Shown here: positions 52,575-59,947 of the stretch, in pieces
Layout: each line of letters starts with the position of its first letter
Position numbering within the stretch: position 1 is the stretch's first letter
Origin: Anaerolineae bacterium
GTDB lineage: Bacteria > Chloroflexota > Anaerolineae > Aggregatilineales > J027
DNA length: 64,000 nucleotides
NCBI GenBank assembly: GCA_021463865.1
Contig: JAJTXY010000007.1
Location: forward strand, 62,001 to 126,000
Direction of reading: 5' to 3'
Notes under the pieces: model-generated
The model's database searches: none
The model's input: only the letters and a program-made list of their open reading frames with translations
Told to the model about the DNA's origin: nothing
Made by a program: the position numbers and the translations under genes

Positions 52575-52735
52575 AGAACCCCACCCCCAGAGGCTTGTTC
52601 GACATTCGATTTAGGACAATGCTCAGAACACCGCATGGATACGGGGTTTTGAGTACGGACGCAACATGTTGCGTCCCAACGAAGTGTCTAGTGCAGCTGT
52701 TCCAATCCCCTTTTTTCATGCGATTTCCATCGGTA

Positions 52736-52790
52736 TGAGGCAAATCTCCAGCCCCTCTCAAACATAGGGAGGGGAGAAAGCTCGTGTTTT
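52736..52790. repeat. Intergenic repeat family C, partial copy
   Basis: AGCCCCTCTC and GGGAGGGGAG hairpin arms. It lies directly upstream of the EamA gene and leaves no normal ribosome binding site between it and the ATG. Confidence 0.55.
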
Positions 52791-52793
52791 CTT

Positions 52794-53729
52794 ATGTCGC
52801 GGTTAACGAAGGGTTATCTTATTGCGCTTACGGCCATCACCATTTGGTCTACGACGGGTATTCTGATTGATTATCTGATTTCCCATTATGACATGCCCGC
52901 CCTGCTGCTGTCCTTCTGGCGGAATGTGTTGGTGTGTATCGCGCTCGTACCTGCCTCAGCCATCATCCGGCGTTCGCTGCTGCGGATTGAAAGGACACAA
53001 ATCCGGTTTTTTGTGTTTTATGGGGTGGTGTTGGCCCTGTTTAACTCCATCTGGACGCTCTCGGTACAAGAAAATGGGGCGGGGGTGGCGACGGTGCTGG
53101 GATATAGCTCGGCGGGATTTACGGCTATTTTCGCGTGGTGGATTTTTAAAGAGCGGCTGGGGGCTTTTAAAATCACGGCGATTAGTTTGAGCCTGACGGG
53201 GTGTGTGCTGGTCGCTAATGCTTATGACCCGGAGATGTGGAAGCTTAAGCTGTTGGGGGTGACGACGGGGTTGTTATCGGGGGTGTTGTTTGCCAGCTAC
53301 AACATGATGGCGAAAGAGGCCACCAAGCGCGGCATTAATGCGTGGACATCCTTGTTATATTCGTTTGCGTTTGGGGCGGTTTTCATCTTGATTTTCAATT
53401 TTCTCCCACTGCCCGGTGCGGCGGGGTCGCTTGCTGCCATTCCGCCAGACCTGCCCAGTGATGGGTGGCTCGCCCTTATCGTCCTGTCGTTTATTCCGAC
53501 GCTGTTCGGTTATGGCCTCTACAACACATCTATGCACTATTTGTCTGCGAGTGTTGCCAGCCTGCTTGCCACGATTGAACCCTTGATGACGTCGGTAGAA
53601 GCCTATCTGCTCTTGGGTGAACGCATGACGATGGTACAGGTTATCGGCAGCGTACTCATCGTATTGGGGGTGATTGTGATGCGATTTGAGAAGGAGGAGC
53701 GATCTGTTTTGGTGGCAAGTGCGGGGTAG
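52794..53729 (+). CDS. EamA/DMT family transporter
   Basis: The 311-residue membrane protein has ten helices and two EamA repeats (about residues 8-140 and 155-300). Typical positions are AITIWSTTGILIDYL, VLGYSSAGFTAIFAWWIFKERL in the first half and SASVASLLATIEPLMTSVEAYLLLGE in the second. It is a drug/metabolite or amino-acid exporter by family; the substrate is unknown. A MITE starts immediately after its stop codon. Confidence 0.9.
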   Translation: MSRLTKGYLIALTAITIWSTTGILIDYLISHYDMPALLLSFWRNVLVCIALVPASAIIRRSLLRIERTQIRFFVFYGVVLALFNSIWTLSVQENGAGVATVLGYSSAGFTAIFAWWIFKERLGAFKITAISLSLTGCVLVANAYDPEMWKLKLLGVTTGLLSGVLFASYNMMAKEATKRGINAWTSLLYSFAFGAVFILIFNFLPLPGAAGSLAAIPPDLPSDGWLALIVLSFIPTLFGYGLYNTSMHYLSASVASLLATIEPLMTSVEAYLLLGERMTMVQVIGSVLIVLGVIVMRFEKEERSVLVASAG

Positions 53730-53827
53730 TAGCGATTTTAAGTAGGTTGACCTACTAAAACACGGGGCTAAAGCCGCCGTGCTGAATCTAGCCGGGGTCA
53801 ACCATGATGAAAAGATGACAATCGCTA
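53730..53827. mobile_element. Family A element, copy 6 (full length, TA-flanked MITE)
   Basis: This 98-base element begins TAGCGATT and ends AATCGCTA. Inner arms GGTTGACC/GGTCAACC flank the CACGGGGCTAAAGCC core hairpin. TA at each end is consistent with a TA target duplication, as used by Tc1/mariner-IS630 elements. It is the most complete copy in the window. Confidence 0.7.
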
Positions 53828-54302
53828 TAAACCTATCACCCAAAAATCGCTGAAGATCATCCCACAGTGGCTTATAGACATGCCAAAACTGAAGCATTAT
53901 CAGCGCAATCATGTACGATCCCCCAAGATAAAGCGCGAGGGCAAGATCATTGGTTCTTAGGCTAGTCGAGAAAGTCAAAAAAGCCGCGAAAGCTCCGAGA
54001 AAACAAGGAAAAGCAATTTCAAGTAGGATGTTCTTTACCGACCCTATTTGCTTTTGAGTACCATTGCTGTTGTCGTGCTCCCCCAAATGTGCAATTTCTA
54101 TCCAAGGAATTGCGAAAACGATCATCAACGGAAAAAACCAGAGGGCATGGATGCGGAAAGCCTCATGTTTTTCGTTGGCGATGGCGGCGACCTGAACAAA
54201 TACCAGCACGGCGACATTGGTGACAAGATAGCGGAAATGGAAAATGGCGTTATGTATGAAGAGAAGTTGGTCGGTATTTGCGATAGGGCTTCCAAAACGG
54301 GC
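53828..54302 (-). pseudogene. Broken four-helix membrane protein gene
   Basis: An open frame from 54302 down to the MITE encodes at least three or four hydrophobic helices (YLVTNVAVLVFVQVAAIA, LWFFPLMIVFAIPWIEIA, IAFPCFLGAFAAFLTF, ALYLGGSYMIALIMLQFW). The only start in frame is a GTG at 54209 inside the first helix, with no ribosome binding site. At the other end the frame runs through the MITE and into the antisense of the EamA gene. The true start and stop both seem lost. It overlaps the 3' end of the gene at 54250 in another frame. Confidence 0.5.
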
Positions 54303-54726
54303 TTATCATGCAACCCCACAAAACAGCATATGGCACCATGCCATAGTAGGTTGCTTTTTCACGGGGGAAGGTGAGGTTGGTCGCTATATAACTGAAGGAT
54401 GGTTCGTCTGGCAGATAAAGAATCGAAACGTGATCGCCAAAATTGTAGGTGGGGTCTCCGGTATCATAGCCATAGATATGTTCGTCAAGAGTGTGAAAGA
54501 TTTTGTCGTCCACCACATAGTCGTAATTCACCGAATAAAAGCCGCAGGTATTTTGGACACAGTTAAACTGATCGCCTGTGATGGTCGCGTCCGTAGTTTT
54601 GCCTTCCGTCAAAAGTCGTCGAAATTGTTCATGGTCGTTCCACGAATTGACTTGCAGTAGAGCGCCCGCTACAAACAGGACGGCAAACACAATTGGCATA
54701 ATGAAAGGGACAAGTTTGAAAATCAT
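54250..54726 (-). CDS. Small membrane protein, DUF3592-like
   Basis: The 158-residue protein has an N-terminal helix (MIFKLVPFIMPIVFAVLFVAGALL) and a globular outer part with two cysteines. YSVNYDYVVDDKIFHT and YDTGDPTYNFGDHVSILYLPDEPSFS follow, then a C-terminal helix (VPYAVLWGCMISPFW). The pattern of GDxVxVxYxPxxPxxS between two helices is that of DUF3592 proteins. Function unknown. GGCAGGG lies before the ATG at 54726. Confidence 0.7.
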   Translation of the reverse strand: MIFKLVPFIMPIVFAVLFVAGALLQVNSWNDHEQFRRLLTEGKTTDATITGDQFNCVQNTCGFYSVNYDYVVDDKIFHTLDEHIYGYDTGDPTYNFGDHVSILYLPDEPSFSYIATNLTFPREKATYYGMVPYAVLWGCMISPFWKPYRKYRPTSLHT

Positions 54727-54818
54727 AGACCCTGCCAAGCCGATGAACAAGAATAAGCAGGGTCAACATTATACTGCATTTTTGGAATTTGAAGTATTAC
54801 AGAATTAATATCGCCCAT

Positions 54819-55946
54819 CTACTGCAAAAACATCAGAGTCCATGCCTGACCGCCGCCGGTGCGATAAATGCCGCCAGAGCCTGCGGTGAAATAGACCCGT
54901 TCGCCGCTGGTATCAATGGCCCGCTGCAAGACCCCGGTATACTGCACGACATCGGAGGTGGCCCAACCGAGGGCATTGCGTACCTCTTCATTGACGCGCC
55001 ACGCATAATAGAATGAGCCGCTGGGTTGGTGCATCCCTTGTGGGACGGCGGCATCTAGCCCAACATCTTTGAGGGGCATCCCCGGCAGATAGCTGTCGCC
55101 AATTTTGATGGCGGGTTGACCGTCAATCAGCAGATAATTCACACCCAATGTCGGCAGATAGACAATGCGCCCGCGTTCAAAGGTCTGTTCCTGAAAGGTC
55201 GTGACCAGCGATGGGGTGGGGCAGCCGGATGGGGTAGGGGCAAAAAACCAGCTTTGACCACAGGCCACTTTGACGACTGTTTGGGCCGCGACCTCTTGGA
55301 CGCCGTCACCCACGCGCACCATCAGGGTCATTTCCTGTCGTCCGTCGTCGGGAACGGTAAACTGCCATGTGCCGATCTTGGGCAGATTGCGGGTTTCTTC
55401 GATAAATTGACCGTTATAGACCCAACCGACCCGCACCGAAACGACTGGCCCTTGGCCCTGCCACGTCAGATTAACCTTGCCGCCTGCGGTGACACTGGGG
55501 GGGTCTACGACGATGGCACTGATGCCGAGGGGCAGTAGGGTTTCGGGGGCGCTGCCAGCGACAGACGGTGGTACATATAAAATATGGCCGACGCTCAAGA
55601 CCGTGCCGGCAGCTAGACAATTCGCGGCTAAAATTTGATCGGCGGTATATTCACCACGTGCGGCAATGCTGTAGGGGGTTTCATTGATTTGCAGTTGGTA
55701 GGGCTGCCAACCCGACGGATAGGTGCATACGGTTTGGGATTGGGGGTTGTTGATAGGCCCACCAATGCTGTTGGCCGCTAATTGCATCTGATCTTGGTTA
55801 TTTTGGGCGGACTTGGTCTTAATAATATTTTCTTCCGGGAGTGTGGGAGCCGCCGCCGAAGGTTTGGCGCCATCATCAAACATACAGCCGCATAGGACGC
55901 TGGTCAAAATTATCAGTGCTAGGGCGTAGATTTTTTTGGACGACAT
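54819..55946 (-). CDS. Lipoprotein with a LysM-like domain
   Basis: The 375-residue protein has a lipoprotein signal (KKIYALALIILTSVLCGC, lipid Cys about residue 21). A LysM-like region is at about 80-125 (YQLQINETPYSIAARGEYTADQILAANCLAAGTVLSVGHILYVPP). An Ig-like domain follows (about 140-230, VDPPSVTAGGKVNLTWQGQGP) and then a C-terminal domain of unknown type. LysM binds peptidoglycan or similar glycans, so it is probably a wall-associated surface protein. An ATG at 55958 would add four residues. Confidence 0.8.
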   Translation of the reverse strand: MSSKKIYALALIILTSVLCGCMFDDGAKPSAAAPTLPEENIIKTKSAQNNQDQMQLAANSIGGPINNPQSQTVCTYPSGWQPYQLQINETPYSIAARGEYTADQILAANCLAAGTVLSVGHILYVPPSVAGSAPETLLPLGISAIVVDPPSVTAGGKVNLTWQGQGPVVSVRVGWVYNGQFIEETRNLPKIGTWQFTVPDDGRQEMTLMVRVGDGVQEVAAQTVVKVACGQSWFFAPTPSGCPTPSLVTTFQEQTFERGRIVYLPTLGVNYLLIDGQPAIKIGDSYLPGMPLKDVGLDAAVPQGMHQPSGSFYYAWRVNEEVRNALGWATSDVVQYTGVLQRAIDTSGERVYFTAGSGGIYRTGGGQAWTLMFLQ

Positions 55947-56098
55947 GGTTACACCCATTTCTCTAAATCAATTTATAACCAGTGTACCGCCTTCAAACTT
56001 AGTGGGCATGACGCCGCTTCTACGACCTACAAGCGAATCACTAACAAAAACCTAACCTTATCTGACAAACAACTTACATGGTGATTTCTGCGTATAGG

Positions 56099-56118
56099 AT
56101 TGTGCATTTTTGCACGAT
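56099..56118. promoter_or_regulatory. Inverted repeat ATTGTGCA-TTTT-TGCACGAT
   Basis: Near-perfect eight-base arms in the divergent region between the LysM lipoprotein and the gene at 56180. It could be an operator. Confidence 0.3.
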
Positions 56119-56179
56119 TTTAAATTGCTGCGGTACGGTAGAATCGCAGATTATTAGCGTATGGGAAGGTGATGCAGGC

Positions 56180-56689
56180 ATGATTCAGGATGATAATTTG
56201 AAAGTTGTTAAACCCCGACATGATTCCATTTGGGACATCGTAGGTCGGAAAATTGGGTATTTTGTCACCATCGTTGTGACCATGATTGGGGTGGTGGTGG
56301 TTAGTATGGTGCCGGATTGGGATTTGAGTTTTATTCGCAATGCCAAGTTTGAAGATTGGCTACCCTATTTTTACCTCTCCTGCGCGGCGACGGTTTTGGC
56401 AAATGCGCTGTTGCTGGGCCTTGATCCCTATCGCCTGCGCCATTTGATGCAAATTGTCACCAACGTGTTTTCGCTGGTGTCTCTGCTGGCCTTCATCTCG
56501 ATTTATCCACTCCGTATCCAAGATGACACGCTGGACACGGTGGTGCATATTGCGTTGTGGTTGGGGGTGCTGGGTATCGGTGTCAGTTTTATCACCGAAG
56601 GCGTCAAGGTACTCGTCGGTCAGCGGGAAAAACCGTCGAAGGGCAAGGTCAAGGTCAAGGCCAAACACGACGAAGCCATAGCTCAATAA
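56180..56689 (+). CDS. Membrane protein, unknown (four helices)
   Basis: The 169-residue protein starts at 56180 with GGAAGGTG upstream; the longer frame from 56078 is not supported. Four hydrophobic helices (IGYFVTIVVTMIGVVVVSM, YLSCAATVLANALLLGL, IVTNVFSLVSLLAFISI, VHIALWLGVLGIGVSFI) are followed by a basic Lys-rich tail. No family recognised. Convergent with the SDR gene, seven bases apart. Confidence 0.75.
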   Translation: MIQDDNLKVVKPRHDSIWDIVGRKIGYFVTIVVTMIGVVVVSMVPDWDLSFIRNAKFEDWLPYFYLSCAATVLANALLLGLDPYRLRHLMQIVTNVFSLVSLLAFISIYPLRIQDDTLDTVVHIALWLGVLGIGVSFITEGVKVLVGQREKPSKGKVKVKAKHDEAIAQ

Positions 56690-56696
56690 ATTTAGC

Positions 56697-57626
56697 TTAG
56701 AATGCGAAACGCACCCCGGTCACCGCTTCGGATTTTTCCCAGAGCCGCTTGGCAACTTGCTCGTCATGTGAGCGGCGGGAGGAGCGATTCTTGGCAGGGT
56801 AGCCCCACATTTGGAAACGGCTGACCCCGTAATATTCGCCACCCTGCGCTTCGGGGGCGGCGGCGGCATATAGAAGGGGTAGCGCACCAAGCTCCTGACG
56901 CTGCGAGATAAGTTCAAAAAACGCATTCAGGTAGCGGTGAAAGAGGTTGCGCTCCGTCGGCATGACACTGACACGCAAATTGGTGCGGGCAAAGCCGGGA
57001 TGAGCACCCATTGCCTGCGCTTGGTAGCCATGCTGCTGAAAACGCCGATTGAGTTCATAGGCGAACATTAACTGGGCGAGTTTGCTGTGACCGTAGGCCA
57101 TCCAACGTTCATAGCGTTTTTCGTAGTCAAAATCCGCCAACAATGATTCAATATTGCCGTATTTCTCCGCTTCACTGGCGACGGCAATCACACGCGCACC
57201 GGGGGTCTGTTTGATGAGGGGCAGCAGAAGTCCGGTTAGGGCAAAGTGTCCAAGATAGTTGACGCCGATGTGCATCTCAAAGCCATCTTTGGTTTTGCCA
57301 AACGGCACAGCCATAATCCCGGCATTATTGACCAATATATCCAACCGCTGATACTTGCGCTGAAACTCCTCGGCGAATTGGCGGACACTTGTTAGATCAT
57401 CCAATTGGAGGGACATGACCTCGAATCTGCCATTGGGATTAATCTGGCAAAATTCGGCGATACGTTCTTGCCCAAGCGTCATGTTACGAACGGCCAGAAT
57501 AAGGGTGGCGTTTTTGGCCGCAAAGCCTTTTGCCACTTCATAACCCAAGCCGTGTGTGGCACCCGTTACGATGACCACCTTGCCAGTTTGATCGGGCATG
57601 TTTTCCAAAGTCCAATGGTCGGCCAT
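56697..57626 (-). CDS. SDR family oxidoreductase (retinol-dehydrogenase-like)
   Basis: The 309-residue enzyme has the cofactor motif TGATHGLGYEVAKGF (residues 21-35), NNAGIMA, the catalytic Ser in VIAVASEA and Tyr/Lys in AYGHSKLAQ. The length and the NMTLGQ and LVNNAGIM blocks fit the extended-classical SDR group that includes retinol and protochlorophyllide-type reductases. Substrate unknown. The gene is divergent from a TetR regulator with three palindromic operators between them, so it is the likely regulated target. Confidence 0.9.
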   Translation of the reverse strand: MADHWTLENMPDQTGKVVIVTGATHGLGYEVAKGFAAKNATLILAVRNMTLGQERIAEFCQINPNGRFEVMSLQLDDLTSVRQFAEEFQRKYQRLDILVNNAGIMAVPFGKTKDGFEMHIGVNYLGHFALTGLLLPLIKQTPGARVIAVASEAEKYGNIESLLADFDYEKRYERWMAYGHSKLAQLMFAYELNRRFQQHGYQAQAMGAHPGFARTNLRVSVMPTERNLFHRYLNAFFELISQRQELGALPLLYAAAAPEAQGGEYYGVSRFQMWGYPAKNRSSRRSHDEQVAKRLWEKSEAVTGVRFAF

Positions 57627-57660
57627 TTTTGTTTACTCCCACTTTGTGTCCAAGACTTTA

Positions 57661-57734
57661 ATGACCAATGGTCATTTGTTATACTGTAACTGACTGATGG
57701 TCAGTATGTCAAGTAGCAAATGACTATCAGTCAT
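57661..57734. promoter_or_regulatory. Three phased TetR-type operators
   Basis: Three related palindromes lie at 57661-57675 (ATGACC-AAT-GGTCAT), 57689-57705 (ACTGACTGATGGTCAGT) and 57720-57734 (ATGACT-ATC-AGTCAT). Their centres are 29-30 bases apart. They cover the divergent SDR/TetR promoters. Confidence 0.75.
57683..57712 (-). promoter_or_regulatory. Promoter of the SDR gene
   Basis: Minus strand TTGACA, an 18-base spacer and TACAGT. The middle TetR-type operator fills the spacer, so repressor binding should block polymerase. Confidence 0.55.
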
Positions 57735-57754
57735 CAACGAAATGGGACATCATC

Positions 57755-58381
57755 ATGAAACGCGCCTATAGCGACAAAGCCAAACAAGAACGTGAAGATC
57801 AGATTATTGCCGCCGCCGAAAACCTCCTGATTGAGAAGGGCTATCATGCGATCAATATGGATCAGGTGGCGCGTGCTTCGGGGTTGGCAAAGGGAACAGT
57901 GTACCTTTATTTCAAGACGAAGGAAGAGGTATTCTTGAAGGTCTTTGAACGGCAGGGGGGTCTATGGGGAGATGAGATTGAGCAGACCCTTTTGACTATC
58001 GAGCCGACCCATGAGCCGACACAAGCGGGTCTTGTGGAACTTCTCGTCCATTCACTCGTATCCAGACCACTTTTCACACGGCTGGTGGCTCTGTCACCGA
58101 TCATTTTTGAGTATAACATTGCGCCAGAACAACTGCGTGCCAACAAATTGTGGGTGTATGACAACCTGCGTCGTCTCGGTGATCGGATTGAGGAGGTATT
58201 TCACTTACGATCTATTAGAGGGGCACAACTGTTATTGCGGTTGTTCGTCATCGTGGCGGGCTTGGAAGGATTTGCACACCCATCGCCGATTGCCAAAGAG
58301 ATTTACGATAGCGAACCAACCCTGCCGAAAATTGATTTTGAGACTGAATTGCGGACGCTGCTTACTCTGTTATTGCAATGA
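57755..58381 (+). CDS. TetR family transcriptional regulator
   Basis: The 208-residue repressor has the TetR helix-turn-helix at residues 12-60 (IIAAAENLLIEKGYHAINMDQVARASGLAKGTVYLYFKTKEEVF). The C-terminal ligand domain is of the type found in lipid- and drug-responsive members. It is divergent from an SDR gene and separated from it by three palindromes, so it very likely represses that gene and itself. Its stop codon touches the end of the convergent recombinase gene. Confidence 0.93.
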   Translation: MKRAYSDKAKQEREDQIIAAAENLLIEKGYHAINMDQVARASGLAKGTVYLYFKTKEEVFLKVFERQGGLWGDEIEQTLLTIEPTHEPTQAGLVELLVHSLVSRPLFTRLVALSPIIFEYNIAPEQLRANKLWVYDNLRRLGDRIEEVFHLRSIRGAQLLLRLFVIVAGLEGFAHPSPIAKEIYDSEPTLPKIDFETELRTLLTLLLQ

Positions 58382-59332
58382 TCAGGGCATGGGCAAGGAA
58401 ATGAGGTCGGCGGCCTTGCGTTTAGCATCTTCGGGACGGCGGTCATAGCGGCGGGTGGTGTTGACATCGGCATGACCTAAAATCCCCGCCACCGTCACAA
58501 TATCGGCGCCGCGATCCAACATATCTCCGGCAAAGGTACGACGAAAATCGTGTGGGCTGAAATCGCGCACCCCGGCTTGGTGGGCACGCTTGGCAAGAAT
58601 GTCATAGATGCTCTGCGGGGTGAGGGAGTTCAGGGTGATATGCCCCCCCTTGCGGATGACGGTCAACAGCGGCCCGTCGGTGTCCCCACGTAATTCCAAC
58701 CAGCGTGTCAGATAGAAGCGAGCCGATTCGGGAACATAGACAGCCCGTTCTTTCCGCCCTTTGCCATGAATGACCAGACGGCGGGTCGAGGTGGCATAGT
58801 CCTCGATTTGCAGTCGCACGACTTCGGCGCGGCGCAACCCCGTCGCCCGCAAAATGGCGATCAGGGCGGCGTCACGGATGCCGAGCGCGGTGGCATCCAG
58901 ATTACACGCCCGAAAGAGTTCGACAATTTCTCCAGCGGTCAGTTCACGTCCGGCGGGGAGGGTGGTGTTTTTGACATTAGCAACGTCAGTGGCGCGGTGG
59001 TAATCCTCGGCAGACATTAGCCCCAACTTCCAACACTCTTTTAAGACACCCCGTAGTGCTGCCAGCATAACATTGACGGTGGCAGGTTTGTAGTCGAGTT
59101 CGAGCAGGTGGGTACGAATCATGGCGGTGTGGGCATAGCGCAAATATTCCCATTGAAATTGGAGGGCGTCGAGGTCGGGGGCGATCATTTTGGCGATGGT
59201 GTCGAGGGCGTGGTGCATGGTGCGTCGGCTGTGTTCGGAGGGTTTGCTGGCAATAAAGATCGCGGCAGGATTTTGATCGAGAGAGTCAATGGCCTGTAGG
59301 TGTAACATAAGATTAAAAATATCATCTTCCAT
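58382..59332 (-). CDS. Tyrosine recombinase (XerC/D-like integrase)
   Basis: The 316-residue recombinase has a SAM-like core-binding domain (about 20-125) and a catalytic domain (about 140-305). Catalytic residues are Arg in TGLRRAEVVRL, Lys in HGKGRKERAV, His-x-x-Arg in PHDFRRTF, His in LGHADVNTT and the nucleophile Tyr in RRYDRR. The set is complete, so it should be active. It is not next to a tRNA, and no attachment-site repeats or phage genes are seen. Neither the ATG at 59332 nor that at 59347 has a good ribosome binding site. Confidence 0.9.
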   Translation of the reverse strand: MEDDIFNLMLHLQAIDSLDQNPAAIFIASKPSEHSRRTMHHALDTIAKMIAPDLDALQFQWEYLRYAHTAMIRTHLLELDYKPATVNVMLAALRGVLKECWKLGLMSAEDYHRATDVANVKNTTLPAGRELTAGEIVELFRACNLDATALGIRDAALIAILRATGLRRAEVVRLQIEDYATSTRRLVIHGKGRKERAVYVPESARFYLTRWLELRGDTDGPLLTVIRKGGHITLNSLTPQSIYDILAKRAHQAGVRDFSPHDFRRTFAGDMLDRGADIVTVAGILGHADVNTTRRYDRRPEDAKRKAADLISLPMP

Positions 59333-59477
59333 AACTAGCATTATCATAGATAATTATAGCGCATAAATTGAAATTTTGAACATGATGGCCCACACGTAGA
59401 GTTGGGCTGAGAATCAGCAGCGACCTAACTTTCCAGAAGAAATGTTCTGGTACAGGACTGTCGCACTATTCAAACTC

Positions 59478-59510
59478 ACCCAAACGCCTTAAGGGTGAAA
59501 GCGTTTGGGT
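59478..59510 (-). terminator. Strong hairpin after the peptidase operon
   Basis: ACCCAAACGC and GCGTTTGGGT arms (10 bp), 15 bases past the stop of the small gene. No T-run. A shorter CCAGAA/TTCTGG hairpin lies nearby. Confidence 0.5.
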
Positions 59511-59524
59511 AAGCGAAAGCCCCT

Positions 59525-59887
59525 TCAAAGCGCTTGATTGGTCAGCAAAGGCCAATCGGGAACGGCCTGCCCCTGCCAAGCCAACCGAAACGTCTCTGGG
59601 ATAGGTGAGCGATAGGGCGGGAAAAAATTACCCTCTATCTGCTCCATGTTGCCTGTCTCAGGTTCGATAAAAAGAAAACGGGCGGGATGTGACCAATTCG
59701 CTTCGGGTTGCAAATCCACAAACGCTAGGACGACTGAGCTATCCACCACCCGTGTCCCCCGATTAAACGGCACTTCGTCCCCTGCCTCATAGATCCGCTT
59801 GTCTAGGTATACGACGCTCGTTTGGAGTTCTGGCTCACTCAGGCTATCGCGGGCCACTGCCACCAATTGATCCCAATCTAGTGTCAT
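59525..59887 (-). CDS. Small protein homologous to the N-terminal domain of the adjacent peptidase
   Basis: The 120-residue soluble protein aligns with residues 20-115 of the peptidase at 59948. The shared core is VLAFVDLQPEANWSHPARFL against VMVFADDMPLANWAHPCRYL, and both have FFPPY/LFPPY about 20 residues further on. GGAAGG precedes the ATG. It is 60 bases downstream of the peptidase and on the same strand. It lacks the catalytic domain, so it could be an inhibitor, a prodomain mimic or a cofactor. Family not recognised. Confidence 0.75.
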   Translation of the reverse strand: MTLDWDQLVAVARDSLSEPELQTSVVYLDKRIYEAGDEVPFNRGTRVVDSSVVLAFVDLQPEANWSHPARFLFIEPETGNMEQIEGNFFPPYRSPIPETFRLAWQGQAVPDWPLLTNQAL

Positions 59888-59947
59888 GTCAAGGCCTTCC
59901 GATTGTTAGGCAATTCATCAAAACGATGCTACTCGGCCACCTGCCAA

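Noticed and set aside
53355-54209. Single long gene on the minus strand across the MITE and EamA
   Set aside because: The 3' third is antisense to EamA and the middle is MITE sequence; only the part above 53828 looks like real protein.
58382-59347. Prophage or integrative element suggested by the tyrosine recombinase
   Set aside because: No tRNA, attachment-site repeats, phage structural genes or excision gene are visible nearby; it is treated as an orphan recombinase.
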